A stretch of DNA of 7,489 nt, taken from the NCBI GenBank assembly GCA_902494465.1, contig CABUTH010000095.1:1-7489 (forward strand), written 5' to 3'. The stretch's first letter is position 1. Each line of letters begins with the position of its first letter. The translations under genes were made by a program, and so were the position numbers. The notes beneath the pieces were generated by a model. It saw nothing but the letters and a program-made list of their open reading frames with translations. It was not told where the DNA came from and made no database searches. Source of the DNA: an uncultured Collinsella sp. Its GTDB lineage: Bacteria; Actinomycetota; Coriobacteriia; Coriobacteriales; Coriobacteriaceae. Below are positions 1 to 6,272 of the stretch, piece by piece.

Positions 1-150
1 CCCGCTGACGTGGCCGTTTTCGATCACTACGATGGAGTGGTCCACGTCCTCGGTCTCCAGATCGTGGACGACGACTTCGCAGTTGGGGCCAAATTGGAGC
101 GCCAGGCCGTGTGCGAGGCGCTTATAAAACTCAATCTGTGCGGGGGTCAT
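1..150 (-). CDS. YheO-like PAS-domain transcriptional regulator, N-terminal part (cut by left edge)
   Basis: The first 50 codons of a minus-strand gene are present, starting at ATG 150-148 and running off the left edge. A strong AGGAAGG ribosome binding site (complement of about 156-162) precedes the start. The visible protein begins MTPAQIEFYKRLAHGLALQF, then has a CEVVVHDL stretch (residues 24-31) and IENGHVSG at 43-50. The pattern of 'fG..CEvvvHDl', then 'SI..I.NGhvsg', is characteristic of the YheO-like PAS_6 domain. In known members this domain precedes a C-terminal helix-turn-helix (HTH_22), which lies outside the window. The gene is divergent from the catabolic genes and shares their control region, so a role as their local regulator is inferred. 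A ligand is not visible. A weak promoter could sit at complement 186-191 (TATGGC) with a poor -35 at 208-213. Confidence 0.8.
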   Translation of the reverse strand, partial: MTPAQIEFYKRLAHGLALQFGPNCEVVVHDLETEDVDHSIVVIENGHVSG

Positions 151-269
151 GGGTGCCTTCCTAAAAATTAGTTTGGGCACACTTTGCCATAAACCACATC
201 TGTTCGCAAACAAATCCATCAACAAGGCAATTCATGACCGTTCGGCGGCGAAAAAGTACCGATTACGGC

Positions 270-284
270 AACAAACAATTTGTT
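270..284. promoter_or_regulatory. Palindromic operator candidate, copy A
   Basis: The 15-bp sequence AACAAACAATTTGTT has perfect 6-bp inverted arms (AACAAA / TTTGTT) around a 3-bp centre. The same arms and spacing recur at 321-335. Both copies continue with [A/T]GG on the right, so the shared block is longer than the arms. An unpaired AACAAA half-site is at 209-214. The dyad lies between two divergent genes and touches the best -35 candidate (280-285), as expected of a dimeric regulator's site. Which protein binds is inference; the divergent YheO-like regulator is the obvious candidate. Confidence 0.55.
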
Positions 285-309
285 AGGTTTGCCAATCAAA
301 AAGTGTGAT
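280..309 (+). promoter_or_regulatory. Candidate promoter of dpaL operon
   Basis: TTGTTA (280-285) and TGTGAT (304-309), separated by 18 bp, each match 4 of 6 bases of the sigma-70-type consensus. This is the best pair I could find upstream of dpaL. It would put the transcript start near 316 and leave a leader of about 110 nt. Palindrome A would overlap the -35 element and palindrome B would lie just downstream of the start, a layout suited to repression. The match is weak and not unique; a TTGGCA at 335-340 is an alternative -35 without a good -10. Confidence 0.3.
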
Positions 310-320
310 AGAACAGTGCT

Positions 321-335
321 AACAAACTTTTTGTT
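321..335. promoter_or_regulatory. Palindromic operator candidate, copy B
   Basis: AACAAACTTTTTGTT repeats the perfect 6-bp arms of the site at 270-284 with a different centre (CTT instead of CAA). Centre-to-centre distance is 51 bp, close to five turns of B-DNA, so dimers on both sites would face the same side of the helix. It lies 92 bp upstream of the dpaL start codon. Confidence 0.55.
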
Positions 336-427
336 TGGCATCCACATAAAAGTTCAGTCGCATGAATGGGAATGGGCTGAAACGCGTATGCGGGGGCCGG
401 CAAGAGAGGACTTAAGGAGTTCACCGT

Positions 428-1642
428 ATGGCCGATAAGATCCAGTGGGCGGGCAACACGATGCCCAAGAGCGATGACAAGCACTTGGGAATCATGAGCC
501 TCGACCACGTGAAGAAGGCCCGCGCCTTCCACCAGTCGTTCCCTCAATATACCGTCACCCCGCTTGCCCGCCTGGACGGTCAGGCTGCGCGCTTGGGTCT
601 GTCCAACCTGTGCGTTAAGGACGAGAGCTATCGCTTTGGCCTCAACGCCTTTAAGGTTCTGGGCGGATCGTTTGCCATGGCCAACTACATTGCCGACGAG
701 ACCGGCAAGGACGTTGCCGAGTGCACCTTCGATTACCTGACCTCCGATCAGCTTGCCAAGGACTTTGGCCAGGCCACCTTCTTTACCGCTACCGACGGCA
801 ATCATGGCCGCGGCGTGGCATGGGCTGCCAACAAGCTGGGCCAGAAGGCCGTCGTTCACATGCCCAAGGGTTCCACCAAGCCCCGCTTCGATAACATCGC
901 CGCCGAGGGCGCAACGGTGACCATCGAAGAGGTCAACTACGACGAGTGCGTGCGCATGGCCGCCGCCGAGGCCGACGCCTGCGAGCGCGGCGTCATCGTT
1001 CAGGACACCGCCTGGGAGGGCTACGAGAAGATCCCGTCTTGGATCATGGAGGGCTACGGCACCATGGCTTCCGAGGCTGCCGAGCAGCTGCGCGAGATGG
1101 CCATCAACCGCCCGACGCACGTGTTTGTCCAGGCTGGCGTGGGTTCGCTCGCCGGCGCCGTGGTGGGCTACTTCACCAACCTGTATCCCGATAACCCGCC
1201 CACCTTCGTCGTGGTCGAGTGCGCCCCGGCCGCCTGCCTGTTCAAGGGCGCTGCCGCCGGCGACGGCGATCCGCGTATCGTGGACGGTGACATGCCCTCC
1301 ATCATGGCCGGTCTGTGCTGCGGCGAGCCCAACATCCTGGGCTGGGATATCCTGCGCAACCATGCCACCGCCTTCGTGTCCTGCCCCGACTGGGTCACCG
1401 CTCGCGGCATGCGCACCCTGGGCGCCCCCGAGAAGGGCGACCCGCGCGTCATCTCCGGCGAGTCCGGCGCGGTGACCACTGGCCTGGTCGAGACCCTCAT
1501 GCTCGATCCCGAGTACGCCGAGCTCAAAGAGCTCATCGGCCTGGATAAGACGAGCTCCGTGCTCTGCTTCTCCACGGAAGGTGACACCGATCCGGATCAG
1601 TACCGTCGCATCGTCTGGGAAGGCGAATACCCCACTTGCTAA
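428..1642 (+). CDS. dpaL: Diaminopropionate ammonia-lyase (YgeX/DpaL), PLP-dependent
   Basis: This 404-residue enzyme belongs to the fold-type II PLP family that includes threonine dehydratase and tryptophan synthase beta. It converts 2,3-diaminopropionate to pyruvate and two ammonia in the cytoplasm. The PLP lysine is K76 in RFGLNAFKVLGG (69-80). The family's ATDGNHGRGVAWAA block is at 121-134, with D123 in the place of a catalytic aspartate. A second conserved block, QDTAWEGYEKIPSWIMEGY, is at 192-210 (D193). The glycine-rich loop GVGSLAG (237-243) should hold the cofactor phosphate. Length matches the roughly 400-residue family norm. The start is fixed by AAGGAG at 414-419, 8 nt upstream of the ATG. 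It is the first gene of the plus-strand set, followed 74 nt later by ygeY. In E. coli the same neighbours occur (ygeW-ygeX-ygeY). Diaminopropionate is plausibly the last organic intermediate of the purine/ureide route encoded here. Confidence 0.95.
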   Translation: MADKIQWAGNTMPKSDDKHLGIMSLDHVKKARAFHQSFPQYTVTPLARLDGQAARLGLSNLCVKDESYRFGLNAFKVLGGSFAMANYIADETGKDVAECTFDYLTSDQLAKDFGQATFFTATDGNHGRGVAWAANKLGQKAVVHMPKGSTKPRFDNIAAEGATVTIEEVNYDECVRMAAAEADACERGVIVQDTAWEGYEKIPSWIMEGYGTMASEAAEQLREMAINRPTHVFVQAGVGSLAGAVVGYFTNLYPDNPPTFVVVECAPAACLFKGAAAGDGDPRIVDGDMPSIMAGLCCGEPNILGWDILRNHATAFVSCPDWVTARGMRTLGAPEKGDPRVISGESGAVTTGLVETLMLDPEYAELKELIGLDKTSSVLCFSTEGDTDPDQYRRIVWEGEYPTC

Positions 1643-1649
1643 TCGTTGG

Positions 1650-1676
1650 GGCGGAGTAAATAGGTATCGCTCCGCC
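1650..1676 (+). other. Intercistronic hairpin between dpaL and ygeY
   Basis: GGCGGAG (1650-1656) and CTCCGCC (1670-1676) form a perfect 7-bp stem with a 13-nt loop, beginning 7 nt after the dpaL stop codon. No T-run follows, so it is not a convincing intrinsic terminator. It could protect or delimit the dpaL message or mark a processing point; that is inference. Confidence 0.45.
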
Positions 1677-1716
1677 ACCTCACAGGTAGATTCCTTAGTT
1701 TGAAAGGTTATGAACA

Positions 1717-3102
1717 ATGGCTAAAGAACTCGATTTCGACGCTATCAAGGCTGCTGCTGAGTCCCATCGTGCTGATATGACTCGCTTCCTGCGCGCTATG
1801 ATCAGCCATCCCTCTGAGTCCTGCGAGGAGGGTGAGGTTGTCGCTTGCATCAAGGCCGAGATGGAGAGCCTTGGCTATGACGAGGTCAAGGTCGACGGCC
1901 TGGGCAACGTTATGGGCTTTATGGGCGAGGGCGACAAGATTATCGCCATCGACTCTCACATCGACACCGTCGGCATCGGCAACATCGATAACTGGGATGC
2001 CGATCCCTATGAGGGTTACGAGACCGACGAGATCATCTACGGCCGCGGTGGCTCCGACCAGGAGGGTGGCATGGCTTCTGCTACATACGCTGCCAAGATG
2101 ATGAAGGACATGGGCCTCATCCCCGAGGGCTACAAGATTATGGTCGTCGGTACCGTCCAGGAAGAGGACTGCGACGGCATGTGCTGGCAGTACATCTACA
2201 ACAAGGACGGCATTAAGCCCGAGTTCGTCATTTCCACCGAGCCCACCGACGGTGGCATCTATCGCGGTCACCGCGGCCGCATGGAGATCCGCGTCGACGT
2301 TCACGGCACCTCCTGCCACGGCTCCGCTCCCGACCGCGGTGACAACGCCATCTACAAGATGGCCGACATCATCGCCGACGTCCGCGCCCTCAACAACAAC
2401 GGCTGCGACGAGTCGACCGACATCAAGGGCCTCGTCAAGATGCTCGACCCCAAGTACAACCCCGAGCACTTCGAGGACGCCCGCTTCCTGGGCCGCGGCA
2501 CCTGCACCGTCAGCCAGATCTTCTACACCAGCCCCAGCCGCTGCGCTGTCGCTGACTCCTGCGCCATCTCCATCGACCGTCGCATGACCGCCGGTGAGAC
2601 CTGGGAGTCCTGCCTGGACGAGATCCGTAACCTGCCGGCCGCCAAGAAGTACGGCGACGACGTGAAGGTCTCCATGTACATGTACGACCGTCCGTCCTGG
2701 ACCGGCGAGGTCTACGAGACCGAGGCTTACTTCCCCACGTGGATCAACAAGGAGACCGCTCCGCACGTCAAGGCCCTCGTCGACGCCCACAAGGCCATGT
2801 TCGGTGACGAGCGCATCGGCTGCGAGCCCAGCATGGACAAGCGCACCGGTCGTCCGCTGTGCGACAAGTGGACCTTCTCCACGAACTGCGTCTCCATCCA
2901 GGGCCGCTATGGCATCCCCTGCGTGGGCTTTGGCCCGGGTGCCGAGTCTCAGGCACACGCTCCCAACGAGGTCACCTACAAGGACGACCTGGTCACCGCT
3001 GCCGCCATGTACGTGGCTGCCCTGAACCTCTACGATCCGAGCCAGGCCGATGGCGATGCCACCGTGTTCCGCGCCGGTCTGACCAACAACAAGATCGACT
3101 AG
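1717..3102 (+). CDS. ygeY: YgeY-family M20 metallohydrolase
   Basis: This 461-residue protein is a cytoplasmic two-metal hydrolase of the M20 peptidase/deacylase family (ArgE/DapE/N-carbamoyl amidohydrolase relatives). Expected metal ligands are visible: H81 and D83 in SHIDTVG, D114 in [11 protein letters not shown], the acidic pair E149-E150 in VQEEDCDG, E175 in STEPTDGG, and H414 in HAPNE. The small dimerisation domain carries [16 protein letters not shown] (200-215, with H201). Motifs such as [13 protein letters not shown](V/I)SIDRR and DKWTFSTN identify the YgeY subgroup, annotated elsewhere as linked to selenium metabolism. From memory the E. coli protein is about 403 residues. The extra length here seems to lie near residues 228-254, near 365-381, and in a 20-residue C-terminal tail. 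A ribosome binding site AAAGG (1703-1707) is 9 nt before the ATG. In context a ureido- or amide-bond hydrolase yielding 2,3-diaminopropionate is likely; the exact substrate cannot be read from sequence. Confidence 0.92.
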   Translation: MAKELDFDAIKAAAESHRADMTRFLRAMISHPSESCEEGEVVACIKAEMESLGYDEVKVDGLGNVMGFMGEGDKIIAIDSHIDTVGIGNIDNWDADPYEGYETDEIIYGRGGSDQEGGMASATYAAKMMKDMGLIPEGYKIMVVGTVQEEDCDGMCWQYIYNKDGIKPEFVISTEPTDGGIYRGHRGRMEIRVDVHGTSCHGSAPDRGDNAIYKMADIIADVRALNNNGCDESTDIKGLVKMLDPKYNPEHFEDARFLGRGTCTVSQIFYTSPSRCAVADSCAISIDRRMTAGETWESCLDEIRNLPAAKKYGDDVKVSMYMYDRPSWTGEVYETEAYFPTWINKETAPHVKALVDAHKAMFGDERIGCEPSMDKRTGRPLCDKWTFSTNCVSIQGRYGIPCVGFGPGAESQAHAPNEVTYKDDLVTAAAMYVAALNLYDPSQADGDATVFRAGLTNNKID

Positions 3103-3303
3103 TCCCATTCCTCGATCTTGTTGAGCCGGGGGCCGCTCGTGTCCCCGGCGCCTCCTGTTGACTTGGGGCCCGCGGTCGTTATCTCCCATGCTTCCTCGAC
3201 GGTGGCGGGTCCTCGTCATAGCGCTCTGCATGTTCTAGCCACACGCGCATGCCGGAGCGCATCTACTCATTGCGATCGTTTCACCTTTAGAAAGGACATT
3301 TAC
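3103..3303 (+). promoter_or_regulatory. Hairpin-rich 201-nt leader upstream of ygeW
   Basis: This non-coding gap contains three consecutive inverted repeats. H1: GCCGGGG (3125-3131) pairs with CCCCGGC (3143-3149), an 11-nt loop. H2: GGGCCCGC (3166-3173) pairs with GCGGGTCC (3205-3212, one G-U), with an inner GTCG/CGAC pair (3175-3178 / 3197-3200). H3: GCGCTC-T-GCATG (3221-3232) pairs with CATGC-CG-GAGCGC (3248-3260), 11 pairs around a small internal loop. None is followed by a T-run. A weak promoter TTGACT (3158-3163) with TATCTC (3180-3185), 16-bp spacing, overlaps H2. The region may be a structured 5' leader, a processing region, or both. I do not recognise a named riboswitch class. Confidence 0.45.
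3284..3296 (+). promoter_or_regulatory. ygeW: ygeW ribosome binding site with overlapping inverted repeat
   Basis: AAAGGA (3291-3296) sits 7 nt before ATG 3304 and decides the ygeW start over a TTG codon at 3118 that opens the same frame. CCTT (3284-3287) is complementary to AAGG (3292-3295) across a TAGA loop, so the site could fold on itself. A 4-bp stem is weak alone, but it comes directly after the hairpin series at 3125-3260. Confidence 0.6.
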
Positions 3304-4506
3304 ATGGACGCCAAGTTTACCGAGCTCGTCGAGCAGCTGAACGGCCTCGATTTTAAGGGTATGTACGGCAGCGACTTCCTGCACACCTGGGATAAGACCA
3401 CCGATGAGCTCAAGGCGCTCTACATCGTCGCCGACGCTCTGCGCGAGCTGCGCGAGAACAACGTTTCGTCCAAGATCTTCGATTCGGGCCTGGCCGTCTC
3501 GCTGTTCCGCGACAACTCCACCCGTACGCGCTTCTCCTTCTCTAAGGCCGCCAACCTGCTCGGCCTTGAGCTGCAGGACCTGGACGAGAAGAAGTCCCAG
3601 ATCGCTCACGGCGAGACCGTCCGCGAGACCGCTACCATGATCTCCTTCATGGCCGACGTCATCGGCAGCCGCGATGACATGTACATCGGCAAGGGCGACG
3701 CCTACATGGCTGAGGTCTCCGAGTCTGTCCAGCAGGCTTACGAGGATGGCGTTCTGGATCACCGTCCCACGCTCATCTCCCTGCAGTCCGACTCCGATCA
3801 TCCCACGCAGTCCTCTGCCGACATGCTCTACCTTATCAACGAGTTTGGCGGCCTCGAGAACCTCAAGGGCAAGAAGGTTGCCGTCACCTGGGCCTATTCG
3901 CCCTCTTACGGCAAGCCGCTGTCCTGCCCGCAGTCGCTGATCAGCCTGCTGCCCCGCTTTGGCATGGACGTCACCCTGGCTCACCCCGAGGGCTACGACC
4001 TCATGCCCGAGGTCGTCGAGCGCGCCAAGGGCTATGCCGCCGAGTCCGGCACCACCTTTAAGCAGGTCAACACCATGGCCGAGGCCTTCGAGGTCGCCGA
4101 CATCGTGATCCCCAAGAGTTGGGCTCCGTTTGCCGCCATGGAGAAGCGCACCAACCTGTACGCCGAGGGCGACGACGCCGGCATCGCTGCGCTCGAGAAG
4201 GAGCTGCTCGCCCAGAACGCCACCCATCAGGACTGGTGCTCCACGACTGAGCTCATGGAGAAGACTGCTAACGGCCAGGACACCATCTTTATGCACCCGC
4301 TGCCCGCCGACATCTCCGGTGTCTCCTGCGAGCACGGCGAGGTCAACGCCGACGTCTTCGACATGCACCGCGTGGGCATGTACAAGGAGGCCAGCTACAA
4401 GCCGTACGCCATCGCAGCCATGATGTTCCTGCAGAAGGTTGCCGATCCCGCCGCTACCCTCAAGGCCCTCGACGAGCGCAACACCGCCCGTTGGTTCCAG
4501 GCCTAA
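3304..4506 (+). CDS. ygeW: YgeW-family knotted carbamoyltransferase
   Basis: This 400-residue protein belongs to the aspartate/ornithine carbamoyltransferase superfamily; E. coli YgeW is about 396 residues. The carbamoyl-phosphate loop STRTR is at 72-76 within FRDNSTRTRFSFSKAANLLG, the second phosphate/carbonyl motif DHPTQ at 165-169, and HPLPAD at 331-336. The amino-acid side carries DVFDMHRVGMYKEASYKPYA (350-369). The family crystal structure showed a trefoil-knotted trimer of then-unknown substrate. Studies of gut purine breakdown suggest it acts on a ureido acid such as 2,3-diureidopropionate, releasing carbamoyl phosphate; I recall this from the literature and cannot prove it here. The gene lies 201 nt after ygeY and only 14 nt before carbamate kinase, which fits a partner pair that makes carbamoyl phosphate and then uses it for ATP synthesis. 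It is less likely to be an anabolic ornithine or aspartate carbamoyltransferase, given the neighbours. Confidence 0.93.
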   Translation: MDAKFTELVEQLNGLDFKGMYGSDFLHTWDKTTDELKALYIVADALRELRENNVSSKIFDSGLAVSLFRDNSTRTRFSFSKAANLLGLELQDLDEKKSQIAHGETVRETATMISFMADVIGSRDDMYIGKGDAYMAEVSESVQQAYEDGVLDHRPTLISLQSDSDHPTQSSADMLYLINEFGGLENLKGKKVAVTWAYSPSYGKPLSCPQSLISLLPRFGMDVTLAHPEGYDLMPEVVERAKGYAAESGTTFKQVNTMAEAFEVADIVIPKSWAPFAAMEKRTNLYAEGDDAGIAALEKELLAQNATHQDWCSTTELMEKTANGQDTIFMHPLPADISGVSCEHGEVNADVFDMHRVGMYKEASYKPYAIAAMMFLQKVADPAATLKALDERNTARWFQA

Positions 4507-4520
4507 AGCTGGGCTGAGAA

Positions 4521-5471
4521 ATGGCTAAGCGTATTGTTGTCGCCTTGGGCGGAAACGCCCTCGGCGCCAACCTTCCCGAGCAGATGGAGGCCGTCAAGAC
4601 GACTTCTAAGGCCATCGTCGACCTGATCGAGGAAGGCAACGAGGTCGTCGTCGTGCATGGCAACGGCCCCCAGGTGGGCATGATCGCCAACGCGATGGCC
4701 GAGCTCACGCGTTCTAATCCTCAGAAGTACATTCCCTGCCCGCTGTCCGTTTGCGGCGCCATGAGCCAGGGCTACATTGGCTATGACCTGCAAAACGCCC
4801 TGCGCGAGGAAATGCTCGACCGCAATATCGACAAGGGTGTCGCCACCGTGCTCACCCAGGTCGAGGTTGCGGCAGACGATCCGGCCTTTGCCGACCCGGT
4901 CAAGCCGATTGGTCCGTGGATGAGCGAGGCCGAGGCCAAGGAGCTGGAAGCCGACCGCGGCTATCAGTTCATCCACGACGAGAAGCAGGGCTTCCGTCGC
5001 GTGGTTGCCTCACCCAAGCCCGTGAACATCGTCGAGCTCGACACCATTAAGTCGCTCGTCGAGTCCAACCACGTGGTGATTTCCTGCGGCGGTGGCGGTA
5101 TTCCCGTCACCAAGGCCCAGGGCAACCACCTTAAGGGCGCTGCTGCCGTCATCGATAAGGACTTTGCGGCCGAGAAGCTCGCCGAGCAGCTCGATGCCGA
5201 TGCCCTGATTATCCTGACGGCCGTGGAGAAGGTTGCCATTGGCTTTGGCACCGACCACGAGCAGTGGCTCGACACGCTGACCGCGGCTGACGTAAAGCGT
5301 CTGTCCGAGGCCAACGAGTTTGGTCGCGGCTCCATGCTGCCCAAGGTCCAGGCAGCCTCGACGTTTGCCGAGAGCAAGCCGGGCCGCACGGCGCTCATCA
5401 CGCTGCTCGAGAAGGCGCGCGATGGCCTTGCCGGCAAGACCGGTACCACGTTTACCGGCGACGCTGAGTAG
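4521..5471 (+). CDS. arcC: Carbamate kinase (ArcC/YqeA)
   Basis: This 316-residue enzyme of the amino acid kinase fold catalyses carbamoyl phosphate + ADP giving ATP + carbamate, which breaks down to ammonia and CO2. Visible family motifs are the N-terminal VVALGGNALG (6-15), VVVHGNGPQVG (43-53), SCGGGGIPV (188-196), AVIDKDFAAEKLAEQLDADA (209-228) and the C-terminal GRGSMLPKVQAA (268-279). Length agrees with the roughly 300-315 residues usual for the family. It begins 14 nt after the ygeW stop with only a poor ribosome binding site (GGGCTGAG near 4511-4518), so translational coupling to ygeW is likely. No arginine deiminase or ornithine carbamoyltransferase is adjacent, so it probably draws on YgeW-derived carbamoyl phosphate rather than on the arginine pathway. 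A terminator-like hairpin follows. Confidence 0.95.
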   Translation: MAKRIVVALGGNALGANLPEQMEAVKTTSKAIVDLIEEGNEVVVVHGNGPQVGMIANAMAELTRSNPQKYIPCPLSVCGAMSQGYIGYDLQNALREEMLDRNIDKGVATVLTQVEVAADDPAFADPVKPIGPWMSEAEAKELEADRGYQFIHDEKQGFRRVVASPKPVNIVELDTIKSLVESNHVVISCGGGGIPVTKAQGNHLKGAAAVIDKDFAAEKLAEQLDADALIILTAVEKVAIGFGTDHEQWLDTLTAADVKRLSEANEFGRGSMLPKVQAASTFAESKPGRTALITLLEKARDGLAGKTGTTFTGDAE

Positions 5472-5488
5472 GCATATCTGCACCATTG

Positions 5489-5524
5489 AGGAGGGTGCCC
5501 TGCGTCGCGGGGTGCCCTCCTTTG
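5489..5524 (+). terminator. Intrinsic terminator-like hairpin after carbamate kinase
   Basis: AGGAGGGTGCCCTG (5489-5502) pairs over 14 positions with CGGGGTGCCCTCCT (5508-5521) around the loop CGTCG, with three G-U pairs. It starts 17 nt after the arcC stop. The downstream tract is short (TTTG including the last paired T), so termination may be incomplete. Read-through would still feed mocA and hydA. Confidence 0.65.
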
Positions 5525-5648
5525 TGCTATGGGGAGCCAAGGGGCGTTCGCTGGAAAACGAGTGCGTGCCTGTTCCGACGGAGTGCGAGCTCGGTATGGT
5601 GGGTATAGCAGCTATGGTGTCCAAGGCAGCCAGGGGAGGTTTGCGGAG
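5525..5648 (+). other. 124-nt non-coding leader before mocA
   Basis: The stretch lies between the terminator-like hairpin and the mocA start. It holds an imperfect direct repeat: GCTATGG-N4-CCAAGG (beginning at 5526) and GCTATGG-N3-CCAAGG (5611-5626), 85 bp apart, plus two copies of GAGTGCG (near 5560 and 5581). A weak promoter may be TTCCGA (5573-5578) with TATGGT (5595-5600), 16-bp spacing; TATAGC at 5604-5609 is another -10-like hexamer. I see no feature that identifies a molybdenum-cofactor or purine riboswitch. Confidence 0.3.
5635..5640 (+). promoter_or_regulatory. mocA: Ribosome binding site fixing the mocA start
   Basis: GGAGGT lies 8 nt upstream of ATG 5649. It selects this start over an in-frame ATG at 5529, which is only a few bases past the terminator hairpin and has no such site. 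Confidence 0.75.
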
Positions 5649-6263
5649 ATGAAACTCGGTTGCGTGATTATGGCTTCGGGCGAGGGCAAGCGGTTTGGCT
5701 CTAACAAGATGCTTGCCGATATCTATGGCGAGCCGCTGATTGCCCGGACCATCGATTCGGTTCCCCGGGGCTTTGACGTCGTGGTTTCGACGCGTTGGCC
5801 CGAGGTCGCCCAGATTTGCGAGGACAAGCATTGCCCGTGCGTGCTGCACGATGGCGAGCTGCGCAGCGAAAGTGTCCGTGCGGGCCTTTCGTGGGGAGTC
5901 GAACGCGACTGGAAAGGATGCCTCTTTTTGCCGGGCGACCAGCCGCTCGTGAGTTCGGATTCTTTTGAGGCCATGGTTCGTGCATTTGACGAGCGTGGCC
6001 GCAAGCATCCGGTGCGTCTTGCGTGCAACGGTGAGCCTTCGAGCCCGGTGCTCTTTCCGGCGGAACTATTCGATGCGCTTATGTGTCTTGAGGGCAAGGA
6101 CGGCGGCGGTTCGATCCTCAAGGACCGTACCGACGTGATGCTGGTCGAGGCGCGTGCCTACGAGCTGTGGGACGTCGATACCGCCAAGGGACAGCAACGC
6201 ATAACGGAGCATATCGCCGCCTGCTCGTATTTTGATCGCGTGGCCAACTGCATCAATCAATAA
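5649..6263 (+). CDS. mocA: Molybdenum cofactor cytidylyltransferase, MocA/YgfJ family
   Basis: This 204-residue cytoplasmic protein has a MobA-like nucleotidyltransferase fold. MocA-type enzymes transfer CMP from CTP to molybdopterin for xanthine-dehydrogenase-family hydroxylases. The N-terminal nucleotide-binding segment is visible from residue 3 (CVIMASGEGKRFGSNKML, 5-22). The metal-binding LPGDQPL is at 94-100, and the late DVDT at 175-178 takes the place of the family's usual D-[IV]-D-T. The NGEPSSPVLFP block (128-138) precedes DGGGSILK (151-158), as in YgfJ. Length suits the family's roughly 190-200 residues. The start at 5649 puts the binding motif at the N-terminus, where family members have it. 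Codon use is less C-biased than in ygeY or ygeW, suggesting lower expression. The stop codon TAA overlaps the next gene's ribosome binding site. Presence of mocA implies a molybdenum hydroxylase, probably purine-acting, outside the window. A different NTP-transferase role is possible but less likely. Confidence 0.88.
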   Translation: MKLGCVIMASGEGKRFGSNKMLADIYGEPLIARTIDSVPRGFDVVVSTRWPEVAQICEDKHCPCVLHDGELRSESVRAGLSWGVERDWKGCLFLPGDQPLVSSDSFEAMVRAFDERGRKHPVRLACNGEPSSPVLFPAELFDALMCLEGKDGGGSILKDRTDVMLVEARAYELWDVDTAKGQQRITEHIAACSYFDRVANCINQ

Positions 6264-6272
6264 GGAGCAATT

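Noticed and set aside
334..350. A sigma-54-type promoter near TTTGGCA, expected if the cluster were controlled as in E. coli.
   Set aside because: No GC-containing -12 element is found at the required distance downstream of the TGGC, and no sigma-54 activator gene is visible.
1710..1724. A five-codon mini-ORF (ATG 1710 to TAA 1724) overlapping the ygeY start.
   Set aside because: It is too short to support as a gene. The ribosome binding site at 1703-1707 is better placed for ATG 1717.
296..3231. Two very long open frames on the minus strand (about 296-1717 and 1708-3231) opposite dpaL and ygeY.
   Set aside because: They are antisense frames in GC-rich coding DNA, with low-complexity Gly/Ala/Val/His/Asp-rich translations and no recognisable motifs. 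The plus-strand genes have clear families and ribosome binding sites.
3118..3303. An N-terminal extension of ygeW from TTG 3118, adding 62 residues.
   Set aside because: The extension has no family resemblance, runs through the hairpin region and lacks a good ribosome binding site. ATG 3304 has one and gives the expected family length of 400.
5529..5648. An earlier mocA start at ATG 5529, adding 40 residues rich in Gly, Ser and Arg.
   Set aside because: It begins directly after the terminator hairpin without a ribosome binding site, and the nucleotide-binding motif of this family normally begins at the N-terminus, as it does from ATG 5649.
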